From assembly GCA_964483585.1 (NCBI GenBank), contig CAZABH010000014.1:10748-74747 (forward strand): a stretch of 64,000 bases of DNA, given 5' to 3'. The notes below the pieces were generated by a model. The model saw nothing but the letters and a program-made list of their open reading frames with translations, ran no database searches and was not told the DNA's origin. The stretch comes from SZUA-430 sp964483585. GTDB lineage: Bacteria; Pseudomonadota; Alphaproteobacteria; Micropepsales; Micropepsaceae. Within the stretch, counting starts at the first letter, position 1; each line of letters starts with the position of its first letter. Below, in pieces: positions 44,507 through 53,221 of this stretch. The position numbers were made by a program, and so were the translations under genes.

Positions 44507-45418
44507 ATGCCTGTCTGGCTTCGTTCTGCTGCTGCACCCGCGCTGGTGGGGTGTCTGGCTGTAGTCGCGTGGATTTTGTGGCCTGTCCGCACCGACGTGG
44601 TACTGCCGCCGGGTGTCTCGAGCACAAGCGCCGAGATGGCTGCGCGCGGGGCCTATATGGTGCGGGCGGCAGGATGTGTCGCTTGTCACACGGACAGTGC
44701 GGGCGGGGGGAAGCCCTTCGCAGGCGGTCGCGCCATCGAGACGCCTTTCGGGACTTTTTATTCACCCAACATCACGCGTGATGCCGAGACCGGCATCGGT
44801 CGGTGGAGTGATGAGGACTTCGTGCGGGCTGTCATGCTTGGCGAGGGTGTGAATGGTGAGCATCTCTATCCGGTTTTTCCGTACACGTCTTATGCCAGAA
44901 TCCGCGTCGAGGACGTTGTAGCGATCAAGGCCTATCTCTTCACCCTCGAGCCTGTGCGGGCGACGGCTCCGCCCAACGATGTCGGATTTCCCTATGGGTG
45001 GCGCAGCCTGCTGAAAGTTTGGAAGCTGCTGTACCTTGATACAGCTCCTCTATCTGAAACGGTGGTATCGCGTAGTGCGGCGTGGGTGCGCGGGCGATAT
45101 CTCGTTGCAGGCCCGGGGCATTGTGGCGAGTGTCACACGCCTAGGGGTTTTCTTGGTGCCAGCGATACCAAGCGAGATCTTGAAGGGCAGCGTCATGGGC
45201 CGGAAGGGTGGGCTGTACCTGCCCTTGTTGGGCCGCGTGCGGCCGAATTCGCGCAGTGGTCGCAAGCCGAGATCGAGACGTATCTGGAAACGGGAGATAC
45301 GCCTGATTTCGATGCAGCTCAGGGCCCGATGAAAGAGGTCATCCAGGAGGGTACGCGCTTCCTGACGCGGGAAGACCGGCGGGCGATGGCGATATATCTC
45401 AAAGCGCTCAGCGAATAA
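44507..45418 (+). CDS. Membrane-anchored diheme cytochrome c
   Basis: 303 residues with an N-terminal hydrophobic anchor (APALVGCLAVVAWILW). Two CxxCH heme sites: AAGCVACHTD (~residue 58) and CGECHTPRG (~208). The layout resembles cytochrome subunits of membrane alcohol/aldehyde dehydrogenases and related diheme c552-type proteins, which usually accept electrons from a molybdenum or PQQ dehydrogenase. No such enzyme gene is next to it here. Starts immediately after the c556-type gene. Confidence 0.88.
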   Translation: MPVWLRSAAAPALVGCLAVVAWILWPVRTDVVLPPGVSSTSAEMAARGAYMVRAAGCVACHTDSAGGGKPFAGGRAIETPFGTFYSPNITRDAETGIGRWSDEDFVRAVMLGEGVNGEHLYPVFPYTSYARIRVEDVVAIKAYLFTLEPVRATAPPNDVGFPYGWRSLLKVWKLLYLDTAPLSETVVSRSAAWVRGRYLVAGPGHCGECHTPRGFLGASDTKRDLEGQRHGPEGWAVPALVGPRAAEFAQWSQAEIETYLETGDTPDFDAAQGPMKEVIQEGTRFLTREDRRAMAIYLKALSE

Positions 45419-45502
45419 GCTGTTGATAGAACTGCTGTTTGCATTGCGGGGCCGCGGGTCGCGCCTAAAGTGCGGACTGGAAACCTAGGAATATTAGCAG
45501 CC

Positions 45503-46546
45503 ATGGCCCGCGTGATTGTGATCCTCACACTGTTGTTCCTGATTACGGCGGGAATCTTCCACCTCACGCGTCCTGCAGATGGGCCGCGTGCCGGTAGCGG
45601 GAAGACGACGGTTGCGCTGCCAGCCTCCGGGGTTGCCCAAGAGGGCGCTGCAGGGACGACGGTGGCCACGGCTCAGGATGTCGTGGGCGGGCCGGTGGCC
45701 GGCGCTGCGCCAGCGTTTGCGACCGTTGGTGTCGACCATCGTGGGCGTGCTTCGTTCACGGGAACTGCTGGCCCGGGTGACAAGCTCTCGATCCTGAGCG
45801 GTGACAAGGTTCTGGGGCGCGGGCGGGCAGACGAGGCGGGCAGCTGGAGTATCGCCTTCAAGATGCCTCGGATCACGGTGCGCGACGAGTTGCGCATTCG
45901 CAGTCTGAGGGCAGGTGGCGACAGCGTGGACGGGCCGCAGCGGGTCGAGGTGGCGCCTCCTGAGCGCCCGGGGGGACTGCCGGTGCTTCGCATCGTGTCG
46001 GCTGCGGCAATGCCTGAAGAGCCTTTCAGCGCGCCTGGGCCCGATGCCGATGGCGAGCCCAATGTTGGCATTATCATCGAGACCGTGGATACGGATGATG
46101 CTGGCAGGGTCAACCTGGCTGGGCGCGCTGATGCCGGGGCTACCATGCGGCTTGAAATGGGTGGCAAGACGGTTGGGACGGCGAAAGTGGGGCGCGATGG
46201 GCTCTGGGCTCTTGAGGCGCGCAATACCACGGGGCGCGAGGTGAAGATGGTCCGTGTCGTGCTTGTCAGCGCCAAGGGGAAGCAGATTGATGCCTCGACC
46301 TTGCCTCTGCGGTTGCCTGGGCCTTCGGCCGTTACCTCCGTTGCCGGGTCTCAGGTTGATCGAGGTCATGCCGCAGTGTCGGGCGGGGGACGCTGGGTCA
46401 AGGTTCGTCGCGGTGACAGCCTCTGGAAGCTGGCGCGGCGCCATTATGGAAACGGTGCCAAGTGGACCCGTATCCTGAAGGCCAATCGCAGGCGGATCTC
46501 GGACCCCGATGTGATCCTTCCGGGGTGGCGTTTGCGCCTGCCGTGA
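45503..46546 (+). CDS. LysM-domain envelope protein
   Basis: 347 residues from the ATG at 45503. An N-terminal transmembrane segment (VIVILTLLFLITAGIFHL) anchors the protein. The middle contains two Ig-like beta domains (~80-150, FTGTAGPGDKLSILSGDKVLG; and ~205-260, LAGRADAGATMRLEMGGK). The last ~50 residues are a LysM domain: WVKVRRGDSLWKLARRHYGNGAKW...ILKANRRRISDPDVILPGWRLRLP. It should bind peptidoglycan from the inner-membrane side. An intrinsic terminator overlaps its stop codon, so it is probably monocistronic at its 3' end. Confidence 0.88.
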   Translation: MARVIVILTLLFLITAGIFHLTRPADGPRAGSGKTTVALPASGVAQEGAAGTTVATAQDVVGGPVAGAAPAFATVGVDHRGRASFTGTAGPGDKLSILSGDKVLGRGRADEAGSWSIAFKMPRITVRDELRIRSLRAGGDSVDGPQRVEVAPPERPGGLPVLRIVSAAAMPEEPFSAPGPDADGEPNVGIIIETVDTDDAGRVNLAGRADAGATMRLEMGGKTVGTAKVGRDGLWALEARNTTGREVKMVRVVLVSAKGKQIDASTLPLRLPGPSAVTSVAGSQVDRGHAAVSGGGRWVKVRRGDSLWKLARRHYGNGAKWTRILKANRRRISDPDVILPGWRLRLP

Positions 46547-46560
46547 AACCACGGCTTTTT
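46540..46560 (+). terminator. Rho-independent terminator overlapping the LysM gene stop codon
   Basis: GCCGTG (46540-46545) pairs with CACGGC (46550-46555) across the loop AAAC, followed by TTTTT at 46556-46560. The TGA stop codon of the LysM gene (46544-46546) lies within the left arm and loop. Confidence 0.65.
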
Positions 46561-46597
46561 ACTGGAAACGGGCCGGCTGATGGCGTAAGCCGAGGTC

Positions 46598-48505
46598 ATG
46601 CCACCCATGCCCGGAAAAGCCACTGTTGCCGCCGGCGACGCCCATCAGGGGCGAAGCCGCCTTGTCACCGCGCAGACGATCCTGCCCTATCTCTGGCCTG
46701 AGGGTCGGCTGGACCTGAAGGCGCGGATTGTGATCGCCATGGTTGCCTTGGTGCTTGCCAAGGTTGCTACGCTTGCTTTCCCGCTTTTCTATGGTGCAGC
46801 CGTTGATGCGCTTGGCGGCAACGGGCAGGCCGTGCAGGCGGTTGGGGTGGCGATCTCGTTCATCCTCGCATTCGGTGTTGCGCGCATTCTCATGCAGGGG
46901 TTTGCTCAGTTGCGGGACGCTATCGCGTCGCGCGCTGTCTACAACGCCGTACGCGCCGTGGCAGGAAAGACGTTCCGGCATATCCATGCCCTGTCGCTGA
47001 GGTTTCACCTCGAGCGGAAGACCGGCGGTCTCACGCGTGTCATCGAGCGGGGCACAAAGGGTATCGACATCCTTCTCTTCTACGTTCTGTTCTCAATTGT
47101 GCCGACTGTCCTCGAGCTTGTGCTTGTCTGTGGCTATCTGTGGTGGGCGTATCATTGGGGTTATGTTGCCATCACGATTGTCACGGTGCTGATCTATGGC
47201 TGGTTCACGATCCGGGTGACTTCGTGGCGGACCGAGATCCGCCGGCGCATGAATGACAGCGACACGGAGGCCAACACCAAGGCCGTCGACAGTCTTCTGA
47301 ATTACGAGACCGTCAAGTATTTCAACAATGAGGGGCATGAGGCCAGTCGCTATGATCATGCGATGGCGCAGTTTGCCGATGCCTCGGAAAAGTCGCAGAT
47401 GTCGCTGTCATTCTTGAACGCGGGTCAGGCGGCGATCATCACGGTTGGCCTTGTCGGGGTCATGTGTCTGGCGGCGTATCACATTTCGACCGGCCAGATG
47501 ACGATCGGTGGGCTTGTCGTCGTCAACGGTTTCCTGACCCAGCTCTATGTTCCGCTGAACCTGCTTGGTACGGTCTACAGGGAAATCAACCAGGCGCTCA
47601 TCGACATGGAAAAGATGTTCGATGTGCTGAACGTTGCGCCAGAGGTAAAGGACAAGCCGGGCGCCCCGGACCTCCAGGTGCATGGAGGCGAAATCCGGTT
47701 TGAGGATGTCGTGTTCTCGTATGAACCCGAGCGTACCATCCTGAAGGGGGTCAGCTTTACCGTGCCAGCAGGCAAGACGGTTGCCATTGTCGGTCCATCA
47801 GGCGCGGGCAAGTCGACGATCTCCCGCATTCTCTACCGCTTCTACGAGATCGGTTCCGGGCGGGTCACCATCGATGGGCAGGACATTCGCGATGTTCGCC
47901 AGGATTCCGTGCGTGGTGTGATCGGCATCGTTCCTCAGGATACTGTGCTTTTCAACGATACCATCCGCTACAATATCCGTTATGGACGCATGTCGGCGAG
48001 TGATGCTGAGATCGAAGAGGCCGCCCGCCTGGCCCAGATCGAGCCGTTCATCCGGCGGCTGCCCGACGGGTTCCAGGCCATGGTGGGCGAACGTGGCCTG
48101 AAACTGTCTGGCGGCGAGAAGCAGCGTGTGGCGATCGCGCGCACGCTTCTGAAAAATCCACCCATCCTGCTGCTGGACGAAGCGACGTCTGCCCTCGACA
48201 CCCACACCGAGCGTGAGATCCAGTCGGCCCTGCGCGAGGTGTCACGCAACCGGACCACGCTTGTCATCGCGCACCGCTTGTCGACCGTGATCGATGCGGA
48301 CCAGATCCTTGTGCTGGATCAGGGGTGTATCGTTGAGCGGGGGCGACATGACGAGTTGCTGCTCATGAACGGCGCTTATGCCTCGATGTGGAACCGGCAG
48401 CGCGAGGCGGCCGAAGCGCGGGCGCGGCTCAGTGAGGCCGAGGCTGATCCAGCGGTCAACCCGGAGATCGCGCGGGCGCAGCCAATTGGTGTCGCCGGCG
48501 CGTAG
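46598..48505 (+). CDS. ABC transporter, Atm1-type (heavy-metal/glutathione conjugate exporter)
   Basis: 635 residues: an N-terminal segment, six transmembrane helices (~40-330) with the Atm1-typical ETVKYFNNEGHE and NFNxG-like SLSFLNAGQAAII regions, and a C-terminal ATPase. ATPase motifs: Walker A VGPSGAGKST, Q-loop GIVPQDTVLFNDTIRYNI, signature LKLSGGEKQR, Walker B ILLLDEATSALDT and H-loop IAHRLST. Atm1-like exporters move glutathione-linked sulfur or metal species; the bacterial enzyme of Novosphingobium exports metal-glutathione adducts. It precedes the copper/arsenic block and may be its glutathione-based arm. Confidence 0.92.
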   Translation: MPPMPGKATVAAGDAHQGRSRLVTAQTILPYLWPEGRLDLKARIVIAMVALVLAKVATLAFPLFYGAAVDALGGNGQAVQAVGVAISFILAFGVARILMQGFAQLRDAIASRAVYNAVRAVAGKTFRHIHALSLRFHLERKTGGLTRVIERGTKGIDILLFYVLFSIVPTVLELVLVCGYLWWAYHWGYVAITIVTVLIYGWFTIRVTSWRTEIRRRMNDSDTEANTKAVDSLLNYETVKYFNNEGHEASRYDHAMAQFADASEKSQMSLSFLNAGQAAIITVGLVGVMCLAAYHISTGQMTIGGLVVVNGFLTQLYVPLNLLGTVYREINQALIDMEKMFDVLNVAPEVKDKPGAPDLQVHGGEIRFEDVVFSYEPERTILKGVSFTVPAGKTVAIVGPSGAGKSTISRILYRFYEIGSGRVTIDGQDIRDVRQDSVRGVIGIVPQDTVLFNDTIRYNIRYGRMSASDAEIEEAARLAQIEPFIRRLPDGFQAMVGERGLKLSGGEKQRVAIARTLLKNPPILLLDEATSALDTHTEREIQSALREVSRNRTTLVIAHRLSTVIDADQILVLDQGCIVERGRHDELLLMNGAYASMWNRQREAAEARARLSEAEADPAVNPEIARAQPIGVAGA

Positions 48506-48523
48506 CCAGGCGTTTGCGGTCTG

Positions 48524-48808
48524 TCAGTTCCCGACTTTGCGTGCTCGAGAGAGGGTCGAGACGAGTTCCTCGATTTTCTTGCGTTGTACCTTTGGATCGC
48601 CGGAATTGATCGCGTGTTCGACGCAATGCGAGAGGTGATCCTTCAGGATCTCGGCCTCGACCTTGCGTGCGGCAGCCATTACCGCCTGCAGCTGATCGAT
48701 GATCTCAATGCAATAGCGGTCTTCCTCAACCATGCGTATGAGGCCGCGGACCTGGCCTTCGATGCGCTTGAGCCGCCGCGTGCAGATCTGTTTTGCGTCT
48801 GTTTGCAT
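48524..48808 (-). CDS. csoR: CsoR/FrmR/RcnR family copper-sensing repressor
   Basis: 94 residues, all helical. The Cu(I) ligand triad of CsoR is present: Cys33 (EDRYCIEII), His58 and Cys62 (KDHLSHCVEHA). It binds GC-rich palindromes until Cu(I) enters. The gene is divergent from the Cu-ATPase, with a perfect palindrome at 48817-48835 between them, and a second palindrome of the same type precedes the multicopper oxidase. It therefore probably represses both units and itself. Confidence 0.9.
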   Translation of the reverse strand: MQTDAKQICTRRLKRIEGQVRGLIRMVEEDRYCIEIIDQLQAVMAAARKVEAEILKDHLSHCVEHAINSGDPKVQRKKIEELVSTLSRARKVGN

Positions 48809-48816
48809 GCTTGCAG

Positions 48817-48835
48817 TATACCCCCTGGGGGTATA
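48817..48835. promoter_or_regulatory. CsoR-type operator between csoR and Cu-ATPase
   Basis: TATACCCCCTGGGGGTATA is a perfect palindrome with a single central base. It matches the TACCCC...GGGGTA style of CsoR sites and begins 9 bases before the csoR start and 40 bases before the copA start, so it can control both directions. Confidence 0.85.
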
Positions 48836-48874
48836 AATTGCAATCTGCAGGATTGGTTTACCCTACGGCGTTCC

Positions 48875-51208
48875 ATGCCCCAAGAGCATAACACCAGCGC
48901 GTCGAACGATGCCGCAAAGACTGCGCGTGACCCAGTCTGCAACATGATGGTGGATCCGCTACGCACACCCCACAGGACGTTGCATGCCGACAAGCCTGTC
49001 TATTTCTGTGCAGCAAAGTGCCGGGAAAAATTCGAGGCTGATCCGCAGAAATATCTCGAAGGTGCTGTTGTTGCGCCCGGCCCTGCGGATGGCATCTATA
49101 TCTGCCCGATGGATCCGGACGTTCGGCAGAAGGGACCCGGGTCCTGCCCGAAATGCGGCATGGCGCTGGAGCCCGAAGATCCGATGGCGGCACTGGATGG
49201 CGAAGACCAGGAGCTCTCGTCGATGTGGCGGCGGTTTCTGCTGGCGGCCGGCCTGACGCTGCCTATCCTGGTGCTGGCCATGGGCAGCGCCGAGATGGGT
49301 TGGGTCGTGCTGCACAGGCTCGACATGCGTGTATCGCAGTGGCTGCAATTCCTGCTGTGCCTCCCGGTTGTTGTCTGGTGCGGGCTTCCGTTCTTCGTGC
49401 GTGGCTGGCAATCGATCGTCAACCGCAGCCTGAACATGTTCACACTGATTGCGATGGGTACCGGTGCGGCCTTCGGCTTCAGTGTAGCGGCCATGATCTT
49501 CCCTTCGCTGTTTCCTTCCGCGTTGCAGTCGCACCACGGCGGGGTCGAGGTCTATTTCGAGTCAGCGGCGGTGATTGTCACGCTTGTGCTCCTTGGACAG
49601 GTCTTTGAGTTGCGAGCGCGGCGGCAGACAGCGGGCGCCATCCGTGCGTTGATGAATCTTGTGCCCGAGACGGCCTTGCGTGTCCTGGCTGATGGTACCC
49701 AAGAGACTGTTGGTGTCGCCGTCCTGAAGGCAGGGGACATGGTGCGCATCCGCCCCGGTGACCGTATCCCGGTTGACGGGCTAGTCAGCGAGGGCGAGGG
49801 CAGCGTCGATGAGGCCATGCTGACTGGTGAGCCTGTTCCCGTGCGCAAGGTGCCCGGTGATACCGCGATTGCCGGCACCATAAACCAGGCCGGGACCTTT
49901 GTCCTTGCTGCGCGTGCCGTTGGTGAGACCACCGTGCTTGCCAGGATCGTGGGCCTTGTGGCGCAGGCGCAGCGCAGCCGCGCGCCTATCCAGCAACTTG
50001 CGGATAGAGTCTCTGCGTGGTTCGTGCCTGCGGTTGGGCTGGTCGCCCTTCTGGCCTTCGTGGGATGGATGACCCTGGGGCCAGAGCCGCGCCTGTCCTT
50101 TGCCATTGTGGCGGCGGTTTCCGTTCTGGTGATTGCGTGTCCGTGCGCGCTTGGTCTGGCGACACCCATGTCGATCATGGTGGGCGTGGGGCGCGGTGCG
50201 CAGGCAGGTGTTCTGGTGAGGCAGGCTGAAAGCCTTGAGCGGCTAGAGAAGGTAACGGTTCTCGTCGTCGACAAGACCGGAACCCTGACCGAGGGGCGCC
50301 CGGCTGTCACGCATGTGGAGTTGATGGCAGGGCTATCAGAGAACGAGTTGATTGCGTTGGTGGCAAGCGTCGAGCAAGGCAGCGCTCACCCGCTTGCCGC
50401 TTCGCTGGTCAGGGAAGCCGCTGTGCGTGGCGAACGGCTGATGGTCGCGAACAGCTTTGTGTCGCATGCCGGCGAGGGTGTGGAGGCCACCGTCGGGGGG
50501 CGGAGGGTTGTTGCAGGAAACCTGAACCTGATGAAGCGACTTGGGTGCCTTGACGATCTCACCCGCGCCCGTGCCGCGGTAGTGCTTGAGCGCGGGCAAT
50601 CAACTGTATTCGTCGCGGTCGAAGGCAAGATTGCAGGCGGTATCTGCCTGGCTGATCCTGTGAAGTCGACGGCACCGATGGCGATTGAGGGTCTTCAGGC
50701 GCGGGGCCTTCGCATTGTCATGTTGACGGGTGACAACGAAGCTTCGGCCCGCAGTGTGGCGCAGGCTGTCGGGATTTCTGAAGTGATCGCCGGAATTTCG
50801 CCCGAGGGCAAGCTCGCGCATGTCAGGGATTTGCAGCATCGCGGCCATGTGGTTGCGATGGCGGGTGATGGGATCAACGATGCGCCCGCTCTTGCTGCAG
50901 CCGATATCGGCATTGCCATGGGAACCGGCACGGATGTGGCCATGGAGAGCGCGGGGCTCACCCTGGTCAAGGGTGACTTGCGCGGCATTGTCCGAGCCCA
51001 TGACCTTGCGCGCGCGGTGATGGGGAATATTCGCCAGAATTTGTTCCTGGCCTTTGTCTATAATGCGGTTGGTGTCCTTGTGGCGGCTGGCTTGGCTTGG
51101 CCGTTGTTTGGGGTCATGCTCAATCCGGGTCTCGCCGCTGGCGCGATGTCGCTGAGTTCCGTGAGCGTGATTGGAAATGCCCTGCGCCTGCGGGGGCTGC
51201 GCCTTTAG
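48875..51208 (+). CDS. copA: Copper-translocating P-type ATPase with YHS and heavy-metal-binding N-terminal domains
   Basis: 777 residues. The N-terminus has a YHS domain (DPVCNMMVDP...YFCAAKCREKF, ~19-60) and a heavy-metal-binding YICPMDPDVRQKGPGSCPKCGMAL domain (~74-98) instead of the usual CxxC ferredoxin-like domains. The pump core has TGEPVPV, the CPC membrane motif (VIACPCALGLATP), DKTGTLTEG, TGDN and GDGINDAPALAAADIGIAMG. The last helix contains AMSLSSVSVIGNALRL (MxxSS), typical of PIB-1 Cu(I) pumps. It exports Cu(I) from the cytoplasm. Controlled by the CsoR site upstream. Confidence 0.94.
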   Translation: MPQEHNTSASNDAAKTARDPVCNMMVDPLRTPHRTLHADKPVYFCAAKCREKFEADPQKYLEGAVVAPGPADGIYICPMDPDVRQKGPGSCPKCGMALEPEDPMAALDGEDQELSSMWRRFLLAAGLTLPILVLAMGSAEMGWVVLHRLDMRVSQWLQFLLCLPVVVWCGLPFFVRGWQSIVNRSLNMFTLIAMGTGAAFGFSVAAMIFPSLFPSALQSHHGGVEVYFESAAVIVTLVLLGQVFELRARRQTAGAIRALMNLVPETALRVLADGTQETVGVAVLKAGDMVRIRPGDRIPVDGLVSEGEGSVDEAMLTGEPVPVRKVPGDTAIAGTINQAGTFVLAARAVGETTVLARIVGLVAQAQRSRAPIQQLADRVSAWFVPAVGLVALLAFVGWMTLGPEPRLSFAIVAAVSVLVIACPCALGLATPMSIMVGVGRGAQAGVLVRQAESLERLEKVTVLVVDKTGTLTEGRPAVTHVELMAGLSENELIALVASVEQGSAHPLAASLVREAAVRGERLMVANSFVSHAGEGVEATVGGRRVVAGNLNLMKRLGCLDDLTRARAAVVLERGQSTVFVAVEGKIAGGICLADPVKSTAPMAIEGLQARGLRIVMLTGDNEASARSVAQAVGISEVIAGISPEGKLAHVRDLQHRGHVVAMAGDGINDAPALAAADIGIAMGTGTDVAMESAGLTLVKGDLRGIVRAHDLARAVMGNIRQNLFLAFVYNAVGVLVAAGLAWPLFGVMLNPGLAAGAMSLSSVSVIGNALRLRGLRL

Positions 51209-51270
51209 ATCCGTGCCCCTGATTTTTAAAGCGGGATTGGTCGCGCGTATCCCCTCTTGCAGCTCTCTGA

Positions 51271-51294
51271 ATATGTCGATATGTCTCGACATAT
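51271..51294. promoter_or_regulatory. Palindrome overlapping the ArsR-ArsC start (probable ArsR operator)
   Basis: ATATGTCGA (51271-51279) and TCGACATAT (51286-51294) are perfect inverted repeats around a 6-base spacer. AT-rich palindromes of this type are used by ArsR/SmtB regulators. The right arm runs into the ATG at 51293, so a bound repressor could block initiation. Confidence 0.65.
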
Positions 51295-52180
51295 GGATGA
51301 GCAAAAAGCGATTGCGGCGCTGCTTGCGCTGGCCCAGCCGACGCGGCTCAGGGTATTCAAGAATCTTGTCCGACAAGGAGCGGGCGGGCTGTCGGCCGGT
51401 GAGATCGCCGCTCAGGCGGGCGTACCTCACAACACCATGTCGACCCATCTTGGCGTCTTGCAGCGGGCAGGGCTCATTACGGCTACGCGGGAAAGTCGTT
51501 CCGTCATCTACGCGGTCGACCTCGGCGGTACGATGGCGCTACTGAGTTTCCTTGTTTCCGACTGCCTCTCTGAGCATCCCGAGGTTTGCGGTCACTTGCT
51601 GGAAATCTCGGAAATGCTTGGCGCCAATCCCATTGGCCTCAAGCCCTTGTCCGTGACGGATCCGCCCCTGCATGTCCTGTTCCTCTGTACGGCGAATTCG
51701 GCGCGATCGATCATGGCCGAGGTCATGCTGAACGATCTGGGTGGCGGGCGCTTTGTCGCCTATTCGGCTGGGTCGCATCCGGCGCGCAAGCCTGTTGTGG
51801 ACGTCATGAACTTGCTGAACAGGCTGGGGCACGACACCTCGCATGCACGCAGCAAGTCGTGGGTCGAGTTTCTGGGGGCGGATGCGCCGCGTTTCGATAT
51901 CGTGATAGCGCTTTGCGATGTGTTCCAGGGACAAACCTGCCCTGATTTCGGCAAGGTTGCATTGCATGTCGCGTGGCCGTTGCCGGACCCGCATCTCTTT
52001 TCGGGCGATGCCGAGGAGCGGGTGGCATTTCTGAACGAGCTCTATTCAAGCCTGCGGCGGCGGATCGAGATGCTGGTTGCCTTGCCTATTGGCAGTCTTA
52101 ACCGACGGGCATTGCGCGCGCGGCTGCAACGGATCGGCAGGGGGCGGCTGGGCGCCCTTCAACACGCGGTGGCATCATGA
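51293..52180 (+). CDS. ArsR-ArsC fusion: arsenite-responsive repressor joined to arsenate reductase
   Basis: 295 residues from the ATG at 51293; an in-frame ATG at 51281 adds 4 residues, but typical ArsR proteins begin MDEQKAI. Residues 1-~100 form a winged-helix ArsR domain (AQPTRLRVFKNLV, GVPHNTMSTHLGVLQRAGLI) with cysteines 91 and 99 (DCLSEHPEVCG) as likely As(III) ligands. Residues ~125-265 are a low-molecular-weight phosphatase-type arsenate reductase; the P-loop is LCTANSARS (Cys132, C-x5-R) with WPLPDPHLF near the end. It should reduce As(V) to As(III) and sense it in one chain. GAPDH follows with a 4-base overlap. Confidence 0.88.
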   Translation: MDEQKAIAALLALAQPTRLRVFKNLVRQGAGGLSAGEIAAQAGVPHNTMSTHLGVLQRAGLITATRESRSVIYAVDLGGTMALLSFLVSDCLSEHPEVCGHLLEISEMLGANPIGLKPLSVTDPPLHVLFLCTANSARSIMAEVMLNDLGGGRFVAYSAGSHPARKPVVDVMNLLNRLGHDTSHARSKSWVEFLGADAPRFDIVIALCDVFQGQTCPDFGKVALHVAWPLPDPHLFSGDAEERVAFLNELYSSLRRRIEMLVALPIGSLNRRALRARLQRIGRGRLGALQHAVAS

Positions 52181-53217
52181 GGCTTGGCATCAACGGAATG
52201 GGGCGTATCGGGCGGCTTGCGCTGCGGGCTGCGATGGGAGGCGCCTTGCGACCGCAGGATGACCCGCGCCGTGACAACAGGCTCGAGGTCGTTCACGTCA
52301 ACGAAGTCAAGGGTGGTATTGCGCCGACTGCACATCTGCTGGAATTCGACAGCGTCCAGGGGCGATGGCGTCACCCGATCGCCGTCGAGGGTGGCGATAT
52401 CGCGATAGGTGGAACGCGCATCTCGTTTTCCAGTCACGCGGATCCCGCAGCTGTCCCCTGGGGGGACCTCGGCGTCGATGTTGTCCTCGAGTGTACTGGC
52501 AAGTTCCTTACGCAAGAGACCCTGCGGGGACACTTGAACCGTGGTGCCAAACGCGTCATCGTTGCTGCGCCCGTCAAGGAATCCGAGGTCCTGAATGTTG
52601 TCGTTGGCGTGAACGAGCATCTTTATGATCCTGCGCGCCATCCGATCGTCACTGCGGCTTCCTGCACGACCAATTGCCTTGCTCCCGTCGTCAAGGTGGT
52701 TCATGAGGCGATCGGGATTCGCCATGGCCAGATCACGACGATCCACGATCCGACCAACACCAATGTCGTCACGGATGCGCCGCACAAGGATCTGAGACGT
52801 GCACGCTCGGCCATGCTGTCGCTTCAGCCGACGACGACGGGCAGCGCGACCGCGATTGCACTCATCTATCCCGAACTCAAGGGCAAGTTGAATGGTCATG
52901 CCGTCCGGGCGCCAGTGCTCAATGCTTCGTTGACCGATTGTGTTTTCGAGATGAGCCGCCCCGTGACGTCGGAGGAAGTCAATGCCCTGTTTGCTGCTGC
53001 GGCGGCAGGCCCTCTTGCAGGTATCCTGGGCTATGAGACGCGTCCGCTGGTATCGGCGGATTTTGCCGGTGATACGCGCTCGTCCGTCGTGGATGCGCTT
53101 TCGACGCTGGTCACTGATGGAACGATGCTCAAGATCTATGCCTGGTATGACAATGAGATCGCCTATGCCTGTCGCATGATCGATCTTGCCTGCCACATGC
53201 GTGGCGTGGGCGTCTGA
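52177..53217 (+). CDS. ArsJ-associated glyceraldehyde-3-phosphate dehydrogenase
   Basis: 346 residues, GAPDH fold: NAD Rossmann start LGINGMGRIGRLALRAAM, catalytic ASCTTNCLAPVVKVVHE (Cys and later His in ITTIHDPTN), and WYDNEIAYACRMIDLA. In arsJ operons this enzyme uses arsenate in place of phosphate to make 1-arseno-3-phosphoglycerate, the substrate of ArsJ. Overlap with the ArsR-ArsC gene and a 4-base gap to arsJ support that specialised role over glycolysis. Confidence 0.93.
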   Translation: MRLGINGMGRIGRLALRAAMGGALRPQDDPRRDNRLEVVHVNEVKGGIAPTAHLLEFDSVQGRWRHPIAVEGGDIAIGGTRISFSSHADPAAVPWGDLGVDVVLECTGKFLTQETLRGHLNRGAKRVIVAAPVKESEVLNVVVGVNEHLYDPARHPIVTAASCTTNCLAPVVKVVHEAIGIRHGQITTIHDPTNTNVVTDAPHKDLRRARSAMLSLQPTTTGSATAIALIYPELKGKLNGHAVRAPVLNASLTDCVFEMSRPVTSEEVNALFAAAAAGPLAGILGYETRPLVSADFAGDTRSSVVDALSTLVTDGTMLKIYAWYDNEIAYACRMIDLACHMRGVGV

Positions 53218-53221
53218 CCAC

